Shown here in pieces: positions 17,588 through 25,110 of a DNA stretch of 27,578 nt. The stretch is from positions 1 to 27,578 of the forward strand of contig CAZSPL010000018.1 of assembly GCA_964608735.1 (NCBI GenBank), given 5' to 3'. A program made the position numbers and the translations under genes. This DNA is from CAZSPL01 sp964608735. GTDB lineage: Bacteria; JAJVIF01; JAPKYR01; CAZSPL01. The notes beneath the pieces are model-generated. The model did not search any database. It saw only the letters and a program-made list of their open reading frames with translations, and had not been told where the DNA came from. How positions within the stretch are numbered: the first letter of the stretch is position 1; each line of letters starts with the position of its first letter.

Positions 17588-17639
17588 CCCGGGTAGGCCG
17601 CATTTGATTAATAAGCAAGAAGGATGCGGCCAACCCGGG
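17588..17639. repeat. 16-base inverted repeat
   Basis: CCCGGGTAGGCCGCAT (17588-17603) and ATGCGGCCAACCCGGG (17624-17639) are inverted copies with one mismatch, around a 20-base AT-rich loop. It begins nine bases after the REP-like element and may be part of the same repetitive unit. No T-run follows, so it is not a standard terminator on the + strand. Confidence 0.6.
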
Positions 17640-17854
17640 GCTACCAGAGACGTCGCTTATTCAGCGCCTGCCAAACAACAGGAGATCCGCTTAAAAATAT
17701 GCCATTCGAGATAGATACCTCACGCATAAGGCTGAATTTTCGCCGTCTCCTGCCGGGGGGCGGTGTAAAAATTCCAGACCGAAATGAACTTTGCCCACGG
17801 TAAACCTATCGTAAAAAACGTCCGTTTAAAGAGTCTTAAGGGCGGAATAATAGC

Positions 17855-17883
17855 TTGACAAGCATGTATCTATTGATTATGAT
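17855..17883 (+). promoter_or_regulatory. Sigma70-type promoter of the pilQ-pilMN-pilO-pilP operon
   Basis: A perfect -35 TTGACA (17855-17860) and TATGAT (17878-17883, five of six bases) are separated by exactly 17 bases. It follows a strong terminator and precedes pilQ by about 100 bases, which makes it the likely main promoter for the secretin and alignment genes. Confidence 0.75.
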
Positions 17884-17898
17884 TCACCTTTAATTGAA

Positions 17899-17914
17899 GG
17901 CCTGTTCGCAGGCC
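17899..17914 (+). other. UUCG tetraloop hairpin in the pilQ 5' leader
   Basis: GGCCTG (17899-17904) pairs with CAGGCC (17909-17914) around TTCG, a very stable RNA tetraloop. It lies just after the expected transcription start of the 17855-17883 promoter and has no T-run behind it. It may protect the 5' end of the mRNA. Confidence 0.5.
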
Positions 17915-17984
17915 GGCAAATCTATTTGTGCCTTTATTGTATGAATAGAATTATTCACTTGTTAAGACCCGTAGGAGGTATCTC

Positions 17985-20729
17985 GTGAGATCCACCGGAG
18001 ATTTCTTCCCAAGGCTTCGGGGGCTTTTATTTGCCCTCAGCATAATCGCTCTCTTCGTTACCTGTGGAGGGCTTGTAATCGCCGATGAGACGGCGATTCT
18101 CGAAGGACTTGACCTCAATAATACAGTTGATGGACAGGACCTTGTCATTCAGTTGAGTGGGAGGGTCGACTATGAATTGAATCCGCTTGCCGGGAACAGG
18201 GGCATACAGGTTAACCTTCCCGATTGCGAACTGGGAAGCCTGTTCGCGGTGCCGGCGCTCAATTCAACCGACCTCATCAGCAGGATAGACTACAAGCTGA
18301 GCCTGCTCAAGGGCGTGAAATCAGTCATGCTGATCATCACGTTCCCTGAAAACCTCCAGCAGGACGGCACCATGTCCGTCGAACAGGTCGACGGTGACAT
18401 CGTGGTGTCGATGTTCAAGAACAAGACAACTCACCTGCTTGTTTCGCCCTACGGGGCCGCTGAGACGGAAACGAACGGTAACTATTCCGTCGACGGCATC
18501 GAGGTGTCGAAGCTCGATGACAGGGAGACGGTAGTGGTCAAGACATCCTCCGCCTGCGAGCCCAGGGTTCGCACGGCCGCTTTCCCATTCAGGGTTATAC
18601 TTGAATATGAGGGCGGCGAAACCGGAGCAAGCCTTGAAAATTATTCCTACGACTCCAACTCGGGCCTGATCCACCAGATAGATGTGGATGAGAATTCCGA
18701 CGGGTCGGTCAGGGTTACAATTACCGCGCCGGACGCCGGGCGGTTTTTGAATAATCTTGACGGTTCCAGCCAGACGGTTACCGTGTTCGACGATATCGCG
18801 AGCCCAGTCGCCGCGACCACGGAAGCCCCCAGGATCGCTGAACCGGCCGAGATCAAGGTGCCCGAGCCCGCTGCCGAGAAGCCGGTCGAACTGGATGACC
18901 CGGCGGTTGAAGTCAAGGAAGTCAATATCAGTCCAAAAAACAACTTCCCCAAACCTCTCGACTACGGCTCGATGGACCTTGCGGGCGAAGTGAGCGACTA
19001 TCCGGAACTCCCGGTGGTTACCGAGGCATACGGCGAAGGGGAATATTACTTCCCAACCGAGGAGCCTTCCACCGATAAGAAGCATATTTCGGACGCCCTT
19101 GTGTCCCTTAACTTTGAAAACGCGAACTTCATCGATGTTATGATGATCCTCGCCAGCCAGGCCGGCGTCGACTTCGTGCTCGATGCCTACTGGAACCAGG
19201 CCCCGACCGGGCATATCCGCGAACGTCCACCGGGAGGTCCCGGCGGCGGTGGATTCGGCGGCGGCATGGGAAGCGGCGGTTCATTCGCCCCTGTCGGGGG
19301 CTTCGGCTCGGTTACCCTGCAGGTAACGAACCGGACATTCGATGAAGTCTTCCAGATGTTGATGCTTCAGAACAGCCTCGACTTCGAGGTCTTCCGCGCC
19401 AGCCCTGATGCGGAACCGATCGTATTCATCTCGACACGCGAGCGGTTGCAGCAGGAAATGGGTCTCGGCGTCGTGAAGATCTACCAGACGCATTACATCG
19501 AGCCTGACAGCGCATTCTACTTCCTGCAGACGATGGACCTTATCCCATCGACGTCGGGTTACGGCTGGTGGTTCTACGGCGGCGGCGGCGGAAACAGCGG
19601 CGGCGGCGGCCAGGGCGGAACCGGCGGCGGCTCCAGCGGCGGACGCGGCGGCGGCAGCTCCTCGGGTGGCGGGCGTCGTTCGATCGGCAACGGCGGTTTC
19701 ACCAACCCCGTGAACGCTCTCGACCCGATCTCCGTCATCGATACATATCCTTCCGCTTTCAACACCCTGCTTCCCGCCAATGAGCCTTTCCAGATCGGCA
19801 CCGGCGGCGGTGGCGGCGGCGGAACGAGCGGCGGCGGCGGTGGCGGCGGCCAGGGCGGCGGTGGCGGCGGCCAAGGTGGTGCGGCGGGCGGCGGCCTTTA
19901 TACAGCCAAGACCGGGGCCATCGGCGTTATGGCCACCCAGGAAATGCACGATATGATCAAGGATGCGCTCGACCAGATCGACAAACCACCCAAGCAGATC
20001 TTTGTCGAGACCACTTTCCTTTCAGTTGATGTCAACCCCGAACAGCGTCCCGATGTCTATGGCGTGGACAACCTCGGGGATTATGCATACCAGTACGGTG
20101 CCGACAGGTTCCGGTGGACCTTCGACGCCGTGAACAACGAAGGCATGGTTTTCGAAGTCCTGCCTAAGAACCAGACAGTGCCTTACGATGATTTCCGCGC
20201 AAGGTACAAATGGCTTTACTTCGACCGCAAGGTCAAGATCGTGTCGAGCCCGCGCGTAGCCGTTATCGAGGGATTCACGGGTACGGTCAACGTGACCGAG
20301 AACAGGCCGTTCATCATTGACGGCGGTGTTATCATCGACCAGTTCGGTAACGCGATCCCGGCTCCCGACCAGGTAACCTTCGTACCGACCGGAACAACCC
20401 TTTCCATCACACCGTACATCGACGACTTCGGCAACATCACCATGTTCCTCAACCCGACCAATTCGAGCCTCCTTGGCGAGCCGCAGCTCATCGAGGGTAA
20501 CCTTGTATTCGGCACGGTACAGACTTCGGTCAATACGATCCTGAGGCTGCGCGACGGCGAGACAATCGTACTCGGCGGTATGACGCAGAACTCGGAGGAT
20601 GTCGAGAAACAGATGATTCCGTTCCTCGGGGAACTGCCGATTATCGGCGTTCTCTTCGGACGGACCGAGCGCCAGAAGGTGGATAGCCAGCTCGTTATCC
20701 TCCTGACGACGCATATTGTTGGTTCATAG
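17985..20729 (+). CDS. pilQ: Type IV pilus secretin PilQ with glycine-rich inserts
   Basis: This outer-membrane multimeric pore lets the pilus exit. GTG 17985 has a strong TAGGAGGT (17972-17979). The 914 aa begin with a signal peptide (cleavage likely after LVIA, about residue 34). Two AMIN-like peptidoglycan-binding regions (about 38-145 and 165-265) come next, then a Pro/Glu-rich linker. The secretin/TonB N0 domain starts near 368, followed by an N1-like domain. The C-terminal secretin beta-domain ends with the signature PFLGELPIIGVLFGR and LVILLTTHIV. Three glycine-rich, low-complexity loops (about 413-440, 532-563 and 607-637) interrupt the periplasmic domains and are unusual. Its operon partners pilMN, pilO and pilP follow. 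Confidence 0.94.
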   Translation: MRSTGDFFPRLRGLLFALSIIALFVTCGGLVIADETAILEGLDLNNTVDGQDLVIQLSGRVDYELNPLAGNRGIQVNLPDCELGSLFAVPALNSTDLISRIDYKLSLLKGVKSVMLIITFPENLQQDGTMSVEQVDGDIVVSMFKNKTTHLLVSPYGAAETETNGNYSVDGIEVSKLDDRETVVVKTSSACEPRVRTAAFPFRVILEYEGGETGASLENYSYDSNSGLIHQIDVDENSDGSVRVTITAPDAGRFLNNLDGSSQTVTVFDDIASPVAATTEAPRIAEPAEIKVPEPAAEKPVELDDPAVEVKEVNISPKNNFPKPLDYGSMDLAGEVSDYPELPVVTEAYGEGEYYFPTEEPSTDKKHISDALVSLNFENANFIDVMMILASQAGVDFVLDAYWNQAPTGHIRERPPGGPGGGGFGGGMGSGGSFAPVGGFGSVTLQVTNRTFDEVFQMLMLQNSLDFEVFRASPDAEPIVFISTRERLQQEMGLGVVKIYQTHYIEPDSAFYFLQTMDLIPSTSGYGWWFYGGGGGNSGGGGQGGTGGGSSGGRGGGSSSGGGRRSIGNGGFTNPVNALDPISVIDTYPSAFNTLLPANEPFQIGTGGGGGGGTSGGGGGGGQGGGGGGQGGAAGGGLYTAKTGAIGVMATQEMHDMIKDALDQIDKPPKQIFVETTFLSVDVNPEQRPDVYGVDNLGDYAYQYGADRFRWTFDAVNNEGMVFEVLPKNQTVPYDDFRARYKWLYFDRKVKIVSSPRVAVIEGFTGTVNVTENRPFIIDGGVIIDQFGNAIPAPDQVTFVPTGTTLSITPYIDDFGNITMFLNPTNSSLLGEPQLIEGNLVFGTVQTSVNTILRLRDGETIVLGGMTQNSEDVEKQMIPFLGELPIIGVLFGRTERQKVDSQLVILLTTHIVGS

Positions 20730-20872
20730 GGTTTAATTTGATACCAGAATGGGGCTCTGTGTGTCTTAGTTGTGAAGCCCGCTCTTTTTGCGGGTGGACG
20801 GATAGCCTCAATCGTGGATTGCTTTAACTATGTTTCCTGTTCGCCTGTGTTATGGCTGAAGAGGTGAATTGA

Positions 20873-22876
20873 ATGGCTGATAAGAAAATCGTGGGAATCG
20901 ACCTCACCTCCCGTGAGATCCGTATGGTTCAAGTCTCGGGATCCCGCGCGAGCGTGACCCTCGAAAAATTCGCCATCGGGCCCATACCCCCCGGCTCCAT
21001 GCAGGGTGGAAGGATTTCCGACCCGGGAAAGCTCGCTGAAGCTATACGGGAATTGCTCAAGGGGAATCGATTCTCCGCGAAGAAATGCATGCTCGGCATC
21101 TCCGGCAAGTACGGCGTTACGCGCATGATAACCCTTCCAAAGATGAGCATGGCGCAGACGCGTGATGCGATCATGCTTCAGCTCAACCAGTACGTGCCGT
21201 TCCCGCCGCATGACGCGCTGTATGATTTCAAGGTGATGCGCGAGATCAAGGAGGAGGGCGGAGCCCAGAATGAAATCCTCCTTTCAGCAACGCGTAAATC
21301 TTCCGTACAGCCTTTCATCAACCTCCTCAAGAGGGCCGGCCTTACGTGTATCGGCATCAAGCTGACGACCCTTTCCGCTTTTTCGATATTCGAAGACCAG
21401 TACAAGGACTCGGACCAGGCGGTTGCCTTCATCGATGTCCGGGATAACGTGACCGATATCTTCTTCATCGCGGAGAATGATTTCAGGCTGTCCCGCTCGG
21501 TGGAGTTCGGCTTCAACATCATCGTCGACAAGGCAAGGCAGAAGCTCGGTAAGACCGCCGAAGAGACCAAGGAACACCTGTTCTTCAACAAGGTCGACCT
21601 CATGGAGACCTACCGCTCCGCCCCGGATGAGGAAGAGCGGAAGAAAAAAGTCTATGATGAAGACCTCAAGGATATCCGGCTCGGTGAGGACCACGCCGGG
21701 GCCGAGCAGATCTTCGAGGGCGAAGAAGGCGAAACCCCCGAGCAGCTCGCGCGCGACAGCGTGCTGCGAGCGATGAGCACATTCGTGAACGAGTTGATGC
21801 GGTCGGTGCGCTATTTCGAATCGCAGCAGAAGCGCAGGAGCCGTGTCGGCAAGCTCATCGTGTTCGGCAATATCGGCATGCTCGAAGGGCTTAATGATTA
21901 CCTCGCGGAGCAGACCGGTTATGATGTGGTCGTCATCGACAAGGTGCCGACTGTCAATGTCAGCCTCGATCCGACCGAAATGAACGCCCTGCGCGATCAC
22001 GAGCCCGAGATTGTCACATCGCTGGGCTTGGCTGTCGAAGCAGTGCGCGCCAAGAAAATCGAGCTGAACCTGCTCCCGAGAGAAACGATGGTCCGCCGGA
22101 AGGCCTATTCCGGGTTGAAATTCGGCATCATCGGTCTCGTGGCGCTCATCGCGATACTCGCCACCGTCTATATCCAGCTGAATAATGATTATGTGGATAT
22201 CAACAATGAAGTCGAGCGCTATGATGCGATGATCCGGACCGTCCAGCCCGAGTATGACAAGGTGCAGGGCATCAAGACTGAGATCGACACGAACAAACAG
22301 CGTTTCGGAGGGCTCGTGAAGCTCTCCGGCGCGCAGATTCCATGGCCGATAATAATGGATGAACTCGGTCGCATCATGCGCGACACGGTATGGGTGAAAA
22401 CATTCGGTTTCGACGCCAACGGGATGACATACGAGTTCGAGGGCTTTGCCTGGACCACGCAGGAATTCCAGAGGTTCCTCGTGCAGATCTACGAGAGCAA
22501 GGTCTTCCTTACGGTCCAGCTCGATGACAAGAGCGCCGAGAATGAGCCCGATACGGGGACCGATCAGGAAGGATACACTTCGCAGGACAGGCCGCGTGTC
22601 GGCGGCATGAGAAGCGCCAACGGCGGGCCGGGCAATCCGGGCGCCGGAGCGTCCTTCGACGAAGGGAGTATCCGCGGAAATGATGGAGATAAACCCCAGC
22701 CCCGGTACAAACTGCCGCAAGGTCCTTCCGGATGGCAGAGCATCGAAGATTTCTTCAGGGGCGAGGTATGGCAGATACCCATCCTGTGGAGCTTCAAGGT
22801 TAGCGGGACGGTTAATCCCGAAATCATCAAGGCGGAAGATATATTCGGGCCGGATGTCACAAAGTTCTTCAGTTGA
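20873..22876 (+). CDS. pilM: Fused PilM-PilN alignment protein
   Basis: The N-terminal 390 residues are PilM, an actin-like cytoplasmic protein beginning VGIDLTSREIRMVQV, with an acidic insertion around 250-290. The chain then continues directly into PilN. IELNLLPRE at 396-404 is the PilN N-terminal motif that in separate systems docks into the PilM groove. A single membrane helix (about 417-436), a coiled-coil-like stretch and the PilN periplasmic ferredoxin-like part follow. The C-terminal 120 residues contain a Gly/Pro-rich linker (about 555-610) and a short tail of unknown function. Total 667 aa equals PilM plus an enlarged PilN, and no separate pilN exists in the cluster. GAGGTGA (20861-20867) supports ATG 20873. 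One continuous frame with no stop argues for a true fusion. Confidence 0.9.
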   Translation: MADKKIVGIDLTSREIRMVQVSGSRASVTLEKFAIGPIPPGSMQGGRISDPGKLAEAIRELLKGNRFSAKKCMLGISGKYGVTRMITLPKMSMAQTRDAIMLQLNQYVPFPPHDALYDFKVMREIKEEGGAQNEILLSATRKSSVQPFINLLKRAGLTCIGIKLTTLSAFSIFEDQYKDSDQAVAFIDVRDNVTDIFFIAENDFRLSRSVEFGFNIIVDKARQKLGKTAEETKEHLFFNKVDLMETYRSAPDEEERKKKVYDEDLKDIRLGEDHAGAEQIFEGEEGETPEQLARDSVLRAMSTFVNELMRSVRYFESQQKRRSRVGKLIVFGNIGMLEGLNDYLAEQTGYDVVVIDKVPTVNVSLDPTEMNALRDHEPEIVTSLGLAVEAVRAKKIELNLLPRETMVRRKAYSGLKFGIIGLVALIAILATVYIQLNNDYVDINNEVERYDAMIRTVQPEYDKVQGIKTEIDTNKQRFGGLVKLSGAQIPWPIIMDELGRIMRDTVWVKTFGFDANGMTYEFEGFAWTTQEFQRFLVQIYESKVFLTVQLDDKSAENEPDTGTDQEGYTSQDRPRVGGMRSANGGPGNPGAGASFDEGSIRGNDGDKPQPRYKLPQGPSGWQSIEDFFRGEVWQIPILWSFKVSGTVNPEIIKAEDIFGPDVTKFFS

Positions 22877-22938
22877 TGCGGCTTTGTTCAGCGGCTTGAT
22901 GTAAATTTTCTCTTTGTATTTTCAGAAGGAGTATTTGA

Positions 22939-23865
22939 ATGGAACAGCAGGCTCCTCAAGCAAGATCCGGCGGCACAAACGATGTGACCATTATGATTGT
23001 GCTGTTCATAGTGATTACACTTGGAATCCTCATCGGTTTCTATGTGGGCCTTTACAAGCCCAAGACGGAAGATATCAGGTCAGCGCAGGCAACGCGGGAT
23101 TCCAAGAAGACACAGCTCATTTCATATATCGCCGACGTCAAGGACCTCTACAACTACCAGGACCGCCTCGATATACTCAAGGATAAATGGGCTGAGAACA
23201 AGCACTATTATGTCCTCGGCGGCGGGAAGTACGAGGAGGAGAAGAACTACACTCCCCAGCAGTACCAGTTCGCCATTTTCGATGCGTATGACAAAGTGTT
23301 CGATTTCGGCTATGCCGCGGGAGTTGATATTCTTTTCCTGACGGTTGCCGAATCATTTAAATACTATATGCATGACGACCCCTGGGACCTGCCCTGGAAC
23401 CTGTTGCAGTTCGACTGGGATATCGTGTTCCAGGAGAGGGCTATCCCCGAGGGCGCCGAGGAAGCAAGCACGCAGGACACCAGTGCGCTGGTTACGGCGC
23501 ACACCTTCACGGCCACGATGCGCGGGAATTACGATGGCATCCGCAGGTTCATCGAAGTCGTCCAGAATATGGAAGGCGATTACGATAAGATATATTCCAT
23601 CCACTGTTTTTCGGTGAGCGAGGATCCGTCCTACGTTGTATATCCTATTTCCTTCAGGGGAAGGGGCGCGGCTGTTCTTACCGACGTCACAGTCGAGATT
23701 GAAATGCTCATGACTTTCTACGAGTTGAATGAGAGCGGGACTCCCGGGGCGGTTCCCGATATTCCCGGAAGCGTCTCCTGTTCATTCGGCGGCGGCGGCG
23801 GCGGAGGTGGCGGCGGTGGCCACGGCCCGTCGGGCGGCGGCACGGGTTCGATGAGTATGGGTTAA
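22939..23865 (+). CDS. pilO: Type IV pilus alignment protein PilO-like
   Basis: This bitopic inner-membrane protein partners PilN in the periplasm. The 308 aa start with a short cytoplasmic segment and one membrane helix (about 14-36: VTIMIVLFIVITLGILIGFY), then a helical region and a compact alpha/beta domain (SALVTAHTFTATMRGNYDGI and the following 80 residues) as in PilO. The last 30 residues are almost entirely Gly and Ser, a tail not normal for PilO. AGAAGGAG (22924-22931) gives ATG 22939. Position directly between pilMN and pilP, with a 62 bp gap on each side, supports the assignment more than sequence alone. Confidence 0.8.
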   Translation: MEQQAPQARSGGTNDVTIMIVLFIVITLGILIGFYVGLYKPKTEDIRSAQATRDSKKTQLISYIADVKDLYNYQDRLDILKDKWAENKHYYVLGGGKYEEEKNYTPQQYQFAIFDAYDKVFDFGYAAGVDILFLTVAESFKYYMHDDPWDLPWNLLQFDWDIVFQERAIPEGAEEASTQDTSALVTAHTFTATMRGNYDGIRRFIEVVQNMEGDYDKIYSIHCFSVSEDPSYVVYPISFRGRGAAVLTDVTVEIEMLMTFYELNESGTPGAVPDIPGSVSCSFGGGGGGGGGGGHGPSGGGTGSMSMG

Positions 23866-23927
23866 TATTGATCGAGCATCGGGTTAGATATTATTTTACC
23901 GAGAGTTTTCTTGCAGAGGTGTTGTAA

Positions 23928-24974
23928 ATGAATAGATACGCTGCAATTATCCTGATAGCTTTTATAGCGCTATTCGCGGCCGCGTCGGTGACGGGCTGCG
24001 GAAGCAATGTGAAACCCCCGAAATATCCGGGGCAGGATGTTCCGGTGGGCCAGAAGGGCGAAAATGCATCCCCTAATTCTGAAGAGCAGAAAACCGAAGA
24101 AGCGCCGGCCAGCGATGCTGTAGAAGGCGGGGGCGCAATGTTCGACATGGGTACTGCTAACGACGACGACCAGGGGAAATCCATCGAGTTTCCGCCCATA
24201 AATTCAGAGCCCCTTTCAAAGCCCTTGCAGGCCGAGGAAGGCGGGGAAGATACCGGGAACGGTGATGAAGAGGCTTCCAGCGGCGATGGGTCCGCTGAGG
24301 AAGAAACCGCCACCGAGGAAAAAGCCGGCGAAGAAAAGGCCGACGAGAAAGAAGCTGCCGAGGAATGGCCGGAGGGCACATCCCATCATGATAAAACCCC
24401 CGCCAAGTTCGAGAATCTCGGCGACAACTTCGGCTTCTCCTACCTTAATCCCGACGAAAGCCAGATCGGCAAGGTTAACGAACTGATAAAGGCGATCGAA
24501 ATCCTCACCGTCAACGAGATGAAATATGATTACGCCGAGGGATTTCTTACACCCGAAGCCGAAGGGCTCAGCAGGGGAGACCCCCTCTTCATTCCCGAGG
24601 CGGTACCTGACGAGCTTCGCCCGTTGTTCGAGGGTGAAGGCATAGGCGGCTCGGTGGATGACGAATTGCAGAGCATCCTCGAATCGCAGATACAGGCCGA
24701 CCTTCGGGTTATCCCGATTAACATAATCGGCATCATGGAGCAGGGCGGAAGGCGGGTCGCCATCGGACGGCTCAACTATTCACAGGGCTTCCGTGTGGCC
24801 GAGGGCGAGACCACTTATTTCTGGTACTCCGGCTCTTATGTCATCGGGCTTACAGGAGTAATGATCACTGAAGACCTCGTTATCCTCAACCTCCAGCTTT
24901 ACCAGTGGAGCCCGTGGGGTGTGCGAGCCGTGACCGACCCGGTGCCGAGGTCGTTCCATATAGGTATCACGTAG
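23928..24974 (+). CDS. pilP: Type IV pilus pilotin-like lipoprotein PilP
   Basis: PilP is an inner-membrane lipoprotein linking PilN/PilO to the secretin. The 348 aa begin with a lipoprotein signal whose lipobox VTGC gives the lipidated Cys24. A long Glu/Ala-rich acidic linker covers about residues 40-145. The C-terminal domain, about 230-348, has the beta-rich pattern of PilP/GspC HR domains, with IIGIMEQGGRRVAIGRL and a following YVIGLTGVMITEDLVIL. The length is about twice that of Pseudomonas PilP because of the linker. AGAGGT (23915-23920) precedes ATG 23928. It is the last gene of the operon, with a strong terminator at 25044. Confidence 0.8.
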   Translation: MNRYAAIILIAFIALFAAASVTGCGSNVKPPKYPGQDVPVGQKGENASPNSEEQKTEEAPASDAVEGGGAMFDMGTANDDDQGKSIEFPPINSEPLSKPLQAEEGGEDTGNGDEEASSGDGSAEEETATEEKAGEEKADEKEAAEEWPEGTSHHDKTPAKFENLGDNFGFSYLNPDESQIGKVNELIKAIEILTVNEMKYDYAEGFLTPEAEGLSRGDPLFIPEAVPDELRPLFEGEGIGGSVDDELQSILESQIQADLRVIPINIIGIMEQGGRRVAIGRLNYSQGFRVAEGETTYFWYSGSYVIGLTGVMITEDLVILNLQLYQWSPWGVRAVTDPVPRSFHIGIT

Positions 24975-25043
24975 CGTGTGTCGGCGCGGCGTGAAACCGC
25001 GCAAAAAAAGATTGAAATCCTAAATAATCTTGATAAACTTATG

Positions 25044-25080
25044 AGGCGATGATCGAAAGATCATCGCCTGTTATTTTTTT
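25044..25080 (+). terminator. Intrinsic terminator after pilP
   Basis: An 11-base-pair perfect stem (25044-25054 with 25059-25069) is closed by a GAAA tetraloop and followed by TTATTTTTTT up to 25080. It ends the pilQ-pilP operon. A smaller GCGCGG/CCGCGC hairpin at 24984-25002, followed by A residues, lies upstream and is not itself a terminator for this strand. Confidence 0.93.
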
Positions 25081-25110
25081 CACGTTCTCGGCTGTGGGAG
25101 TTTCTATAGT

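Larger units (their letters stand above)
17478..17854 (+). other. Non-coding stretch with REP-like repeats
   Basis: No credible gene is seen between the terminator and the pilQ promoter. A short frame at 17445-17714 runs through the terminator and both repeats, and its product resembles nothing. The stretch holds two palindromic elements listed separately (17499-17579 and 17588-17639). The remaining part, 17640-17854, shows no structure that I can name. Confidence 0.5.

Noticed and set aside
17445..17714. 89-codon open frame after the GspK-like gene
   Set aside because: It runs through an intrinsic terminator and two palindromic repeats and has no ribosome binding site or recognisable product.
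17665..17830. Possible cyclic-di-GMP (GEMM) riboswitch before pilQ
   Set aside because: TCACGCATAAGGC near 17720 recalls part of the consensus, but the second conserved core (GACGCAAAGCC) and the tetraloop receptor are missing, and the stretch lies upstream of the predicted transcription start.
18050..18070. PilQ signal peptide as a lipoprotein signal (Cys near residue 27)
   Set aside because: The residues before the Cys (FVT) do not fit a lipobox, and a normal signal peptidase I site (VIA before Asp-Glu) follows.
21284..22720. 478-codon open frame on the minus strand
   Set aside because: It lies opposite the PilM-PilN gene. The product has no known motif, and its openness reflects the GC-rich codon pattern of the real gene.
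24984..25002. GCGCGG/CCGCGC hairpin as a terminator
   Set aside because: It is followed by A residues, not T, on the + strand. The nearby hairpin at 25044-25080 is the clear terminator.
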